Assembly (NCBI GenBank): GCA_905160935.1
Contig: CAJHZI010000459.1
Location: 580,001 to 644,000 of the forward strand
Direction of reading: 5' to 3'
Source of the DNA: Enchytraeus crypticus
Taxonomy: Eukaryota > Annelida > Clitellata > Enchytraeida > Enchytraeidae
DNA length: 64,000 bases
Below, in pieces: positions 53,370 to 63,300 of this stretch. Each line of letters begins with the position of its first letter. The first letter of the stretch is position 1. Below the pieces are notes generated by a model, which saw only the letters and a program-made list of their open reading frames with translations, was not told the DNA's origin and ran no database searches. A program made the position numbers and the translations under genes.

Positions 53370-53990
53370 TGATATGTTGATATATTAATATAAGAGAGTT
53401 GTGAAATCAGTTCGGTATAAGTCTTCATTAATCTTGTAGCAACCGAGTTTGCTTACCAATTAATCTTAGGAAGTAATTTCTGTTTTATGGCCGAGTTCAT
53501 GTAACGAACTTTAGTTATGAATTATAGCCAAGTTTGTGAAATATTACTGATATTTATTATGTCATAATGGGACTTCACTACATGATTTGGTTAATGAGCT
53601 TATAGTAATGATTAATCTTATGAATGCGATTAGCTTACTATATAAAGAGCTGGATTAAAGACCGGAAAAGTTAGTTAAGTAAAAGTCAGAAATTAGTTAG
53701 CCCAGACTCCGTCCAGTTGGCCCAGCTATAGTCCGAGGTGGGAATCCACTACGACCGGGTATTGTAAAGCTTAGCTAATAATCTTTAACTATCTTTAACT
53801 AAAGTGAAGTAAGTCATTACTAAGCCAGTTTCGTTGGTTTCGGTTTACTGTTTAATTATAGTAACATTTTAACCGCGTCTATGCTTAATATTATATGCTT
53901 AAACGGTGTGGTTTGTTTAGTCTTAGTTGTTCTAAATGATTCATATGTACGGATTGTTCAATTGTTAAATAAAGCATCCTGCATATTTTA
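53370..53990 (+). mobile_element. LTR-like segment with TATA box and poly(A) signal
   Basis: TATATAAAG at 53639-53647 is followed about 320 bp later by AATAAA (53968-53973). In between lie a short GC-richer leader (CAGACTCCGTCCAG, GGTGGGAATCC) and no open frame. The spacing matches a U3-R-U5 organisation and suggests a solitary LTR. I could not define terminal TG..CA or a target duplication. Confidence 0.35.
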
Positions 53991-54029
53991 GAAACAGTAT
54001 AAAGATATAACGAGTGTTAGCGACAGTTC

Positions 54030-54138
54030 TTCATGTAGGATCTTTTATCAGTAACGGCCGAGCATGGGATTTGAATTCCGCGTATGCTGATCTGAAACCA
54101 AGTGCTCTACCGACATAGCTATCGGCACTAGCCGAGAG
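54030..54138 (-). mobile_element. tRNA-like sequence / divergent SINE-A
   Basis: On the minus strand, GCCGATAGCTATGTCGGTAG and AGCACTTGGTTTCAGATC, then box B GAATTCAAATCCC. It is closer to a canonical tRNA 5' half than other SINE-A copies, and the SINE body is shared (GATCAGCATACGCGG). Confidence 0.6.
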
Positions 54139-54700
54139 AACCAATCAGTCAATCAACAAGTAAACAGTTGTCATCGACAGTTGAGTTATTATTTCAATAC
54201 AATCGAGATAGAGCTAGTAATTTATCAATTAGAGTTACCTCTCGCATAGGCCAACCGAGTAGCTTAAAGTAAACAACATTGAGCAAATAAGATCTATGTC
54301 ATAGGTGATTAAGCTATATATCTTCTCGCTTCCATGGACTATCTGTCTTCCAAAGTACGATCCCTGCGATTTAATTCATGGTTAAATCGACTCTGTTTCA
54401 CTAATACACGTTATACACTGTAAAAATTGATACTAGTAGCAAGTTACAACAAATCTGAGATATTTTGGACTGATAGGACTAAGCTAAAAATAGTGTGAAA
54501 AATAGTGCATGTGATTTTTGTCGTGATGAGCAGAGCCAGACACCTTACCGGATTGTTGGAGCACATATTACCCATAACAATTATTTAAATATGTTCCAGA
54601 TTCTTAATTCTTAGTTGCCTGTATTGATTTGATGTCTTAGACATAATCATATGGTGTCTAATGAACAATTAGCACATCAGAAGCGATGCTTGAAAATACG
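54139..54700. other. Unassigned stretch
   Basis: Nothing recognised inside the piggyBac-like interval. Confidence 0.3.
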
Positions 54701-54925
54701 CGTGTATTCGTGCCTACGATCCCATATATGGGACGCATATATTTTTGAATATATTTTTAACAAAATTGAAAAAATTCTGAAAAAACCATCTGATTCCCTT
54801 ATTGTGACCCTAAATACATGCTGTCAACAAAAATCATGATGAAAAAAAAGTTGGGCATTAATGGGTTAACTTAAAATATTTTAAATACACTCGAGCAATA
54901 TACAACGAACATATACAATCAAAGT

Positions 54926-55275
54926 ATGCCTGGTTAATATTCTATATGCCTGGTTAATATTCTATATGCCTGGTTAATATTCTATATGCCTGGTTGATAT
55001 TTTATATGCCTGGTTGATATTCTATATGCTTGGTTGATATTATGTATGTAAAGTTGATATTCTATATGCCTAGTTGATATTCTGCATGAATGATTGATAT
55101 TCTAAATGCCTGGTTGTTATTCTAAATGCCTGGTTGTTATTCTATATGCCTGGTTGATATTCTATATATAGAATATCAACCAGGCATATAGGATAACAAC
55201 CAGGCATATATGCCTGGTTGATATTCTATCTTCCTGGTTGATATTCTGCATGTATGCTTGATATTTTATGTCTGG
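54926..55275. repeat. 20-bp minisatellite with an internal inversion
   Basis: Units of TATGCCTGGTTGATATTCTA, about 15 copies and increasingly diverged. At 55163-55205 two to three units are inverted (AGAATATCAACCAGGCATAT), producing strong hairpins with both flanks. Confidence 0.93.
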
Positions 55276-55397
55276 CTGTGACTCTTTCTCTCTGGTTGTT
55301 AGCAACGTCCTCCGTAATTTTCTTTAAACATTCACAATACTCTCATGTAGCTACATAGATGATTCAATAGGAAATACCTGTATAAATTGGTGAATAC

Positions 55398-55398
55398 A

Positions 55399-55471
<73 letters not shown>
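55398..55471. repeat. (TA)n microsatellite
   Basis: Uninterrupted TA tract of about 70 bp. Confidence 0.95.
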
Positions 55472-55476
<5 letters not shown>

Positions 55477-56395
55477 CAAAATTTGGTCTATTTCTACATA
55501 GATTAGGCCTACATGTGCATATTCTTATCGTAAGAAGTTATCAAGTTTCGCTATGGAAAGTTAAAGTAGTCAGTTGTGGCTTAAGTGATTTCACGGTATG
55601 CTTTTCAAATACATTAAGTCCTTTTATAAAACCCATTATGTTATGAAATTCCCATCATTTAATTTTGGTGACTATGAGATATTTCATGACTGAATTGCTG
55701 ATGAAAAACTCCTTGAAGCGCAAATGCGATCTACTATACACCTATGTTCGATACTTATTTTCGTTTCGCATCGAGGGCTACAATATAGGCCTACTCTGTT
55801 TCCTTGATGCCTACCTGGCCTGTAGTAAATTATATTAAACTACATCTAATTAAAATTTTTTAAAGGCATTTAGAATTTGGAGCAGTTTCAGTTGGAATTA
55901 AAGTACTATGATACAGAAAGTATCACAGCCCTTAATTCCAACTGAAATATTCTCTAGTGCTACATGTATGATAAAGAATCTAGTTCACCGAGGACATCTG
56001 GTCCATGAGGACACATGGTCCATCAACTTTTTTATTAACTGCTATAGAGCAGCATGGATTTAGTAAAGGCCTAGAAAATGATCTTGAAAACTTGGAAAGA
56101 CGTATAAATAGAATTAATTATAAATTTGCTTAAATTCTTTGAATTCTAAAACAACACTTCTGTCCGTCATAATATTATTTAATAATTTTCACTCTACCTT
56201 CTCTTTCAACTTTCTATGTCAGGCTTATTTCATATTGGCTTATCTTCAAGCCAGAAATTACCAATCTTCTTTTGATTTTCATATCGACGTCCTTTATAAA
56301 TTTATTTATCTTGAGCACATTTCTTTTGCAGATTGGTCAGGATGAATTATCCCCAGTGATGTGTGTTGTGGGGACGTCCCAGACTTATAGGAAGA
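55472..56395. other. Unassigned stretch
   Basis: Near 55875-55950 the pair TTTCAGTTGGAATTAA / TTAATTCCAACTGAAA forms an inverted repeat around a loop of about 35 bp. No gene seen. Confidence 0.4.
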
Positions 56396-57345
56396 AATGA
56401 AATTTAAACCATTGTTTTGTACTAAATTTTTATTGCCCTGGGCTTTATAGGCCCCTGGGCTAAAACATAAAATAAAGACTTTATTAAATTAAAAGAAAGA
56501 TGAAAATGAAATATTTAAAATAATTTCTCTACGCTCTGGGAGGCCGAATTCGCCAATGTGCCACGAACGCAGACAGCATTAAGGCGCTGGAATGCGATAG
56601 TCAGGCGTTGCATAGAAAGTTTCGCGTTGGTTGCATCTAGTAGTAGCGCTGCTTCTCCTGCCTAATTCGTTTATGAAGTCAGACGCGGCAGAGTTGATGG
56701 GGCCCAATGTCTCAAAAGCAACTGGCAGGAAGATGTAGCTGCTAGAGACTGCTGCATATTTAAGTAACTTCCTATTGGCAGCGGCTTCAGCAGCTGAGCC
56801 AGCAGCAGCGCATGAAAGGCCGAGATTGCTTGCTGAGAATGTGTCCGTCACAGTGACATACCAGCTGATACACTAGCCTTCTGGCCAAGGAATTTGAGAT
56901 ACACCGTCCGGTCGTTTCCCATTCGAACGGCTCAATCCCTGGGGCTCTTTTACAGCCGAAATATTTGAGCGAGTTAGAGCACGCCATACCAGATCATTCA
57001 GATACTGGTGTCTGCTGATTCTGCCAGTGCTCCGCATGCAAGAATGGCCGTGAGTGCCCAGAGCATTGACCGATGCTCCGCAGACACAGTTGTGTGGTTC
57101 ACAAAGAGTAGAGCCCAGACGAAAAGACCAACCGCTACTCTGACTGCCTCGTCATCCAGGCGGAAGCCACAGGAAGATAAAGGCAAGGCTTTTAACCAGT
57201 CACCACTATGAAGAATAGAAGCAGCAAGCAGCCGGGCCTTTTCTTGTGGGATTAACGTCTCCGCGATGAGTTCCGAGTGCGCCATGACAGCGATTTTTGA
57301 GTCGCAAGCCCTCATGGACTTGGACACTCTCAGGGATTTATGCAT
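56396..57345 (-). pseudogene. LINE-X ORF2 3' fragment, best-preserved copy
   Basis: Minus-strand coding remnant. ARLLAASILHSGDWLKALPL, then LDDEAVRVAVGLF, a degraded zinc-binding-like segment, then GLSRSNGKRPDG-type sequence followed by WYVTVTDTFSAS, and [16 protein letters not shown] plus FETLGPINSAASDFINELG. The K-RPDG...DVT arrangement resembles the restriction-like endonuclease of R2/NeSL/HERO-type LINEs. It has frameshifts and stops. The 3' UTR ends near CCCTGGGCTAAAACATAAAA. Confidence 0.8.
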
Positions 57346-58147
57346 TGATATTTTGTATGGTAAGGTTAATTATATAATTTATATATATATTAACAGTTAT
57401 GAAGTATTATTTAACTTAGTATTTTTTATTATAAAGGAGTTTAAAGGATATTTAAGCCTATGATTGGCTTGACGTCACTAGAGTGAACGGAGCTAAGAGT
57501 GTTTGTTTAGAGAAGATGAAGGTGAAGGTCACGGAGGGAAGGGGTAGACTAAATTTCACGAGATATTTTGGATTGGGAAAGGTTTAGAAAGAAGGAAAGA
57601 AGTAGTATAGACTGTTACAGAACAGTGACGGATTTTCATTAGATGATATCCAAAGTTGAGTGAGATCAATAGTAGATCAGAGGAAAGAGCTTCCAAAGGG
57701 TAATTTATGGTGTTCTAGTGCAGTTGCTGAGGAAGTAATTAGTTAATAATCTTATAGTGGAATTTGTGTTTGGATAAATTAATCGAGTAGAGCAACGGAT
57801 TGTATTTTCACTGGTCTGATATAGTATATGATTGTAGTTCTACGCGTTATAGGATCGAATTTATTACAAAGACATTTAATTTTAATTTAATTAATTTTTC
57901 TTCGACATATAACATTAGGATCTTTCTTTATTTTCTTGATCTATATGTATCCATCTTTCATTCGCGTTTTATTTTAAATTAAAATAATTAAATATTAAAT
58001 ACCTTAGTTAGTTAGTAAATCCGAAAAAGGTCGGGTCTTTAGATTAGTCAGTATAGTTTACGAGGTCAGATACAAATCCATTGAATTGGTTAGTAAATTC
58101 GAGGATTTCGAATCTGTTTCGGGTGTCGTCAGCCTATTGAGGTAAGG
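57346..58147. other. Unassigned stretch upstream of the module-2 copy
   Basis: Purine-rich (GAGAAGATGAAGGTGAAGG) then AT-rich. No open frame of note. CTATTGAG|GTAAGG at its end looks like a splice donor but may be chance. Confidence 0.35.
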
Positions 58148-58675
58148 TTGAACACAGGCCGTCTAAACGAGAAGAGAAGCGTCTTACGTCCCGGCCTCTC
58201 AATACCTCCCTCCTCCTCCTCGAGTGCGTCCATAGAGCCTGAGATAGATCCACAAGAGTTTTCTCGACTGATCTATAGCGTGTAGAAGAAGATACTCGAG
58301 GCTAGAATGGCCTCTGTGTCCCAGGGGCCTTTCTCACCAGGGCCACAACACCAGGGTCATAGACTGAACCAGATGTTGGCCTCAGTGTAAGCTGAGGCGG
58401 AGAGGAAGAGCTCACTAGGCTTTACAAATCAGAGCCCCGATCAAGCGGATACTCGCTCCCAGAATTCTCTTGGAACAGCAATCCAGATTTCAGGGACGTT
58501 GACTTCTCAAAGCTGTCCTCCCAACAGAGACACAACTGCCTCATCAACGCCTGTTTAGGGGAGTCACCGTCGTGGTGAATCGATAACAGATGAAGTGGGG
58601 ACGGGCGCTGCTGGAGCCAAAGGCAGTGGATTCAGGGCAATGTCACCCGCTGCTGCGATCAGCAACGTTTAACTT
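58148..58675 (+). pseudogene. 5'-truncated, mutated second copy of module 2
   Basis: Plus-strand counterpart of 37229-37755 inverted: GTTGAACACAGGCCGTCTAA to GCAATGTCACCCGCTGCTGC and AACGTTTAA. It has several stops (for example the TAA in GCCTCAGTGTAAGCTGAGG near 58390 and the TAG in GCCTGTTTAGGGGAG near 58557). The shared end just after AACGTTTAACTTTC, followed by AAT/ATT repeats in both copies, marks an element boundary. Confidence 0.85.
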
Positions 58676-58689
58676 TCAGCGGACAAAAG

Positions 58690-58732
58690 ATAATTGATAT
58701 ATTGAGAATAATGATAATAATAATAATAACAA

Positions 58733-58768
<36 letters not shown>

Positions 58769-58925
58769 TATTATTATTATTATCGCTATTGTTATTAATA
58801 TTGATAAAAAATAATAATAATAAATAATATTACTATACTACTACTATTATTCTTATTCTTATTCTTATTATTATTATTAATAAAATTTATTAAACTACTA
58901 CTAATAATGAGGTTTAAATAAAATT
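58690..58925. repeat. (AAT)n/(ATT)n array
   Basis: AAT turning into ATT at about 58735, so the array is partly self-complementary. Confidence 0.93.
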
Positions 58926-58934
58926 ATTAATAAA

Positions 58935-59360
58935 AATGAGGAAGTTCTAGAAGGAGTTGACCCAGATGGACAGTTGATAAATGTATTAAGAAATAGGAAG
59001 AAGAGTTAGATAGGACATATTATAAGGGGGGAAGGTCTATTAATAGAGATCATAGAAGGTAGAATTGAAGGAAAAAGAGGCAGTTGCAAACCGAGATTAG
59101 GTATGTTAGAGAACTCTGGTAAAGCTAAGGCTAACGTCAGTTTCCTCACTCGAAAGCGATTTCAGTGACGGGCGATCCCAGGATTTGAACCCCGCACTTA
59201 CTGATGATAAAAAGACCCACCTAGACCCAGATGATTTAATGACCCACGCATACATGTAAATGGAAATAAAGAGGAAAGCGAACGACAGAGAAGCGTGGAG
59301 GCGTTATATAGCATGGACCTGCCATTAGGCAGTGCTTTAGAGGTAGCTAGAATGATATTT
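58935..59360 (+). mobile_element. LINE-Y 3' fragment at the lectin B locus
   Basis: Orthologous in position to 25980-26325, with the same 3' junction into AGCTAGAATGATATTTC. It is split by a SINE-A at 59110-59207. Confidence 0.85.
59110..59207 (-). mobile_element. SINE-A nested in LINE-Y, truncated
   Basis: Interrupts GTATGTTAGA|...|AAAGACCCA of LINE-Y. The lectin A copy of the same LINE is uninterrupted here. The SINE lacks its head beyond CTTACTGATGAT. Confidence 0.85.
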
Positions 59361-59444
59361 CAATTGCAGATTTACGGCTCGCTGCAACAAGTAACAGATC
59401 ATCACATGAAACCAAAAGTGAAAAATAATACACTAACGTAATGC

Positions 59445-59812
59445 TTACGGACTTTCACACTTAGTGTCTTTCTTGTAAATCCAGCAAAACTGAAGGTTTC
59501 TGACAGCTAATGCGCCTTGAGTTGTCACTTCCTTGCCCTTGATGTAGGCCAAATATGCAGATTCAGCAGGTCACTCCAATACCCTCTGATTTCCACCTTT
59601 CCCTCCAAACGGTTTGGGAGTTCGTTCCTTGTTGGTTGTAAAGGTCAAGCTATCGATCATAAAACCAGAATGAGCTGTCACTCTAACGATCCGCTCGTCA
59701 GCATCCAGTACAAACTCTTGTGGTTCCAATGTGTAGGGCATATCTGTCACGGGCTCATAATCACTACCTCCATGCAGCTTTCTCGTTCCGTTGTTGTAGC
59801 TTACCTCTATCC
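59445..59812 (-). pseudogene. Lectin B jacalin-like exon with premature stop
   Basis: GIEVSYNNG, HGGSDYEPVTDMPYTLE, FMIDSLTFTTNKERTP and FGGKGG match copy A. TGA at 59571-59573, then the old frame continues to FCWIYKKD and TAA. Confidence 0.8.
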
Positions 59813-60230
59813 CTTAAAATTAAAATAAATAATGCATTTATTTATCAAATGACAATAAGTAGATTTATTTGTTAAGTCTTGTATTTACGTCGTAATCTGC
59901 AGATCACTTATGCCTCGGTGTAGAGTTTATCTGCCGATGGGGAATTGAGGTATTTTTATTTTTATTTTCGTTTTTTGCCAAACGGCTTGCACATAATAAA
60001 TAACTATTTCAGTAAATTCAATCTTCAGCTTACGTTCCGTGTAAGGATTTACTAGGCCTATATATCACTTAATAGTCTTTACCTCGATCCGACAATATAT
60101 CTTTCCATTGTATTTTTCCATCATTTACATCATTCAGCAACCAACCCACATCATCCCCAATGAAATATCCTATTCAGCTCTTCAAAAGTCTCAAACTAAA
60201 TTATGGTACAACTCAGAGATATAGATTACA
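59813..60230. other. Lectin B intron, colinear with lectin A
   Basis: Aligns with 26786-27235 (AATAATGCATTTATTTATCA, AACCAACCCACATCA). No further features. Confidence 0.6.
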
Positions 60231-60360
60231 ACTCGCTCTCTTAGTGCACTGCCTACTGGCAGGTCCATGGTATATAACGCCTCCTCTCTTCTCTACCTTC
60301 CGCTTTCTTCTTCATTTTCACATATGTGTGGGTATTTGAATCATCTAATATACCTAATCT
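60231..60360 (-). mobile_element. LINE-Y 3' tail in lectin B intron
   Basis: CTCTTAGTGCACTGCC, GGCAGGTCCATGGTATATAA and ACATATGTGTGGGTA-type sequence. Absent from the lectin A intron at the matching point (about 27235). Confidence 0.82.
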
Positions 60361-60404
60361 AATCTAATACTATATACATGTATGGTACATACTTACCATA
60401 TAAA

Positions 60405-60468
60405 ATATAGAATGTCTTAATATCGTAGGGATAACGTCATGAAGTTCAAAATGAAGATAAATTGAAGT
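60405..60468 (+). mobile_element. SINE-B fragment
   Basis: GAATGTCTTAATATCGTAGG then ACGTCATGAAGTTC, the 5' part of SINE-B only. Confidence 0.6.
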
Positions 60469-60469
60469 T

Positions 60470-60895
60470 CAACTGTCCATCTGTGTCAACTCTCTCCAGA
60501 ACTTCCTCATTTGTAACCTTTGAGTTCAGCTAATCCTCTCCATTCTTCTTCAAATCCACATTTCCAATGCCTTCAGTTTCCTAATATCTTCCTTCCTTTA
60601 GGTCCACGTTTCACATCCATACAATAGCGTGGTAAAAATAAAATTTTCACTATTTTTATCTTTGTGATTTTCTTCAGACTTTTTGTTAAAGTTCTTTCCT
60701 ATTCCCGAGGCCGCTTTTGCTTGTGCAATCCTACTGCATATTACAGTCTCACAATTCCCTTTCTATAACTGAAGTCAACCAATTTCTGTCCTCTCTCATT
60801 TTTTCCCTAGACGATATTCCCCAATTTCATTTCCTTCTCTCCCTTCACCCACCACCGCCTTCCAATCACCCATAACTATCACTTTATCTGTGGCT
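60470..60895 (-). mobile_element. LINE-Y C-terminal fragment in lectin B intron
   Basis: Inverted match to 15690-15930 (AACTTCCTCATTTGTAACCT, CCACGTTTCACATCCATACA, TATCTTTGTGATTTTCTTCAG) and further 5' RT-linked sequence to 60895. Confidence 0.82.
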
Positions 60896-61184
60896 TTTTT
60901 TTTTTTTTTCAGTCCTTATATTTTTCAACCAAAATACAAAAAATTTTACAACCAGAATATAAAAATATCCCACCTAGACACATCAAGTGACGACAGCATA
61001 CAAATAAAGCAAAGTGCAATGGAAAAAAATATAAATTATGACATCGCGCAAGAATTAAAAGTCCAAAATTCAGTAAGGAACCTAGCATATTCAATTTAAG
61101 AACATATAAAATGTAAAAAATAAGTAAGTAAGACATCTGTAAACAAGTTTAAAAATCGATGTACATTGTACAATAAATACATAG

Positions 61185-61376
61185 CTCCAATAATTTTACG
61201 TCCATCAAATTGACGGTAATGGAATTTCATTCCAGTGACGTAAAGTTCGGGCTGTACATCAAATGATTTGGGTGAATCATCAAAGTTAGCGTAATCAGTG
61301 ATATTTACATGCACTGGTTGGTTACTCAAATCATCAGCAGCTAACGCCTCTGACCATTTGTAGTTCATAGGATCTT
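61185..61376 (-). pseudogene. Lectin B exon 3 with displaced donor
   Basis: 192-bp homologue of 27603-27794, acceptor TTCGTACAG, protein nearly identical ([20 protein letters not shown]). The donor junction reads GGAG-CTAT-GTATTT instead of GGAG-GTATTT. Confidence 0.8.
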
Positions 61377-61479
61377 CTGTACGAACACAAAGAATAAATA
61401 CAAAGTATCTTCATACATGGTATCACAACATCCACGATGACATCTCATAAGACGATGATTATCCAATGCATTAAGAGCT

Positions 61480-61600
61480 GAACCGGTTACTCATTGACAC
61501 GTTGTTAGGCAACGGATCAGTAGGTGCGTGATTCAAATACAGTGCTCTCACGGTCACTGACCTCTAGTCGAGCAGAAAACTGACGTTAATATTGTTTTTT
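61480..61600 (+). mobile_element. SINE-C copy in lectin B intron
   Basis: GGCAACGGATCAGTAGGTGC, GTGATTCAAATAC, GTGCTCTCACGGTCACTGAC, then AAACTGACGTTAATATTG, so it shares its tail with SINE-A. Confidence 0.6.
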
Positions 61601-61739
61601 TAGATGTTTACATATTTAATTCTGATTTACTTTACCCCCGCACTATTTTATCATTTTGATATATTGTTGTTGCTCGTCCAGTGACAATGATAAATTCAGT
61701 AGACTAGATAATGACTATGATCCGAGATGCACATTTATT

Positions 61740-61930
61740 ATACAGACTTTCATGTAAGTATGATATCTTCATGTTAGTATGATATATTCATGTAAGTATG
61801 AAATATTCATTTATGTATGATATATTCATGTATGATAATATTCATGTAAGTGTTATATCTTATGTATGTATGATATATTCATGTAAGTACATGATGTATC
61901 CATGTAAGTATGTATGAAATATTCATGTCT
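61740..61930. repeat. ATTCATGTAAGTATGATAT imperfect repeat
   Basis: Copy-B counterpart of 28290-28500, about nine loose units. Confidence 0.75.
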
Positions 61931-62283
61931 TGTCACGTCATGCGATCATCCTGTGGATGGTTACAGTCCCAGGATACTCACATCGAAATTTCTCTAAAGA
62001 TGTTTCTCATAAGATTTCTCTGTTATGTCTTTGTTATTTCTCTGAAAGAAAAATATACTAGTTGATTGATTCATTGATGATTGATTGATTCATTCATTGC
62101 AATCATATAAATAATAGGGCCTAATGTAGATAATCATATTTAGTTACTAAAGGATTGAGTCAGTCCGTCGTATGATGTCAGTCAATCAAAAATCACCTAC
62201 AATATTTTATTTTAATTAGCGACAATAGTCTCTTAATTGATTAATCCCCAAACTACTAAATAGCTAATCATCGATCAGTATCA

Positions 62284-62412
62284 GCTGGTAAAGCTAAGGT
62301 TAACGTCAGTTTCCTCACTCGAAAGCGAAGTCAATGACGGGCGTGACCATGATTTTAACTCCGCACTATTGATCTGCGGTCGAACCCGATATCGCCACTG
62401 GCTTCAGCCGGT
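62284..62412 (-). mobile_element. SINE-A copy in lectin B intron
   Basis: Inserted at a point where lectin A reads CAGTGACTAGGCAACTG uninterrupted (about 29730). Box B complement is mutated (GATTTTAACTCC). Confidence 0.82.
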
Positions 62413-62579
62413 GACTTGGCAACTGACGAAATAAAAGGCAAAAAGACTGTTATAATTATTATCTGATACATGTTATCATAATTAAGTTTACAGCGTAATA
62501 ACACTGCAACAGATATGAAGACGAAGTCACTAATCAAAATCTAAATATGCTACGATATGAACACCTATACGTGTATTGT

Positions 62580-63300
62580 TTGAATATTTCGTCAGGTAAG
62601 TCGAAATCCCGTGAACTTCTTTTCCATCCTCCGCGATCTAGATTTCTAGCAAGTTCTGTGCCACCGCTCCTATATTGAATTGTCAGAGTCAACACCTTTA
62701 AGTGCTTAGGTGTTACACTGCACTCCAACTTTTCTTTTTCTGTCCACATGGATGATATAATTAGCAGTTGCTCTTCTAATCTTTTTGCCATTCGCACTCT
62801 AAAATCAAAAGGTCTTAATTCTGACCTAATCGTCACTGTCTTTAAATCTATTGTACTCTCCAAGTTAACATATGCATCGCAATTTTGGTGGGGTTATGTT
62901 GGTTCCTCCGAGATGAACGCCTTGAAGCCTTCCTCAGGAAGGCTACAAGATGTAACTTCTATGATAGAGTACGATCTTTTGCAGATATCGCTGCCGATGC
63001 AGATGAGAAATTGTTTAACGCTATCATCAGTAACAAACAGCATGTCCTGCACCGGCTTCTTCCGCCGCTTAAAGATAATGTTAACTTTAAGCTCAGGGAG
63101 AGGGCTCACCCTTTCTCTCTACCATCTAAGCGCTCACCTTTGATGGATAAGAACTTTATAATTAGAATGCTATATGAAGACTCTTATTAAGTTTATTTTA
63201 AACAATGTCTGCTTATGTTTATTACTTTCTATATTGCCATTTGTGTGCGTGTACGTTTTCTGTGGTATGTCAGCTTGCATGTAATAAACGAATATAATAA
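62580..63300 (+). pseudogene. LINE ORF2 C-terminal fragment with 3' end
   Basis: KCLGVTLHSNFSFSVHMDDI leads through SKLTYASQFWWG in one frame. After a frameshift near 62930 it continues LEAFLRKATRCNFYD, DEKLFNAIISNKQHVLH and ends SPLMDKNFIIRMLYEDSY, the conserved terminus of a CR1/Jockey-type LINE. Its 3' UTR holds AATAAACGAATATAATAA. It is inserted in the lectin B intron and absent from the lectin A intron. Confidence 0.85.

Larger units (their letters stand above)
51441..54869. mobile_element. Pair of piggyBac-like termini bounding 3.4 kb
   Basis: The left end TAAACCCATTAATGCC (51441-51456) and right end TTAACCCATTAATGCC (reverse complement of 54854-54869) match at 15 of 16 positions and start with a TTAA-type target followed by CCC. 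A subterminal motif CCTACGATCCCATATATG(G/A)GACG occurs next to the left end, inverted at about 51812-51836, and at 54709-54731. No transposase frame lies between. The two ends could be one non-autonomous element carrying later insertions, or the edges of two short elements. Confidence 0.5.

Noticed and set aside
57008-57463. Plus-strand frames of 65-67 codons
   Set aside because: Antisense to the LINE-X fragment at 56396-57345.
58130-58150. CTATTGAG|GTAAGG as a splice donor joining 57.5-58.1 kb to the module-2 copy
   Set aside because: The downstream copy is mutated and begins within a few bases of this site, so the donor-like match is most simply a junction coincidence.
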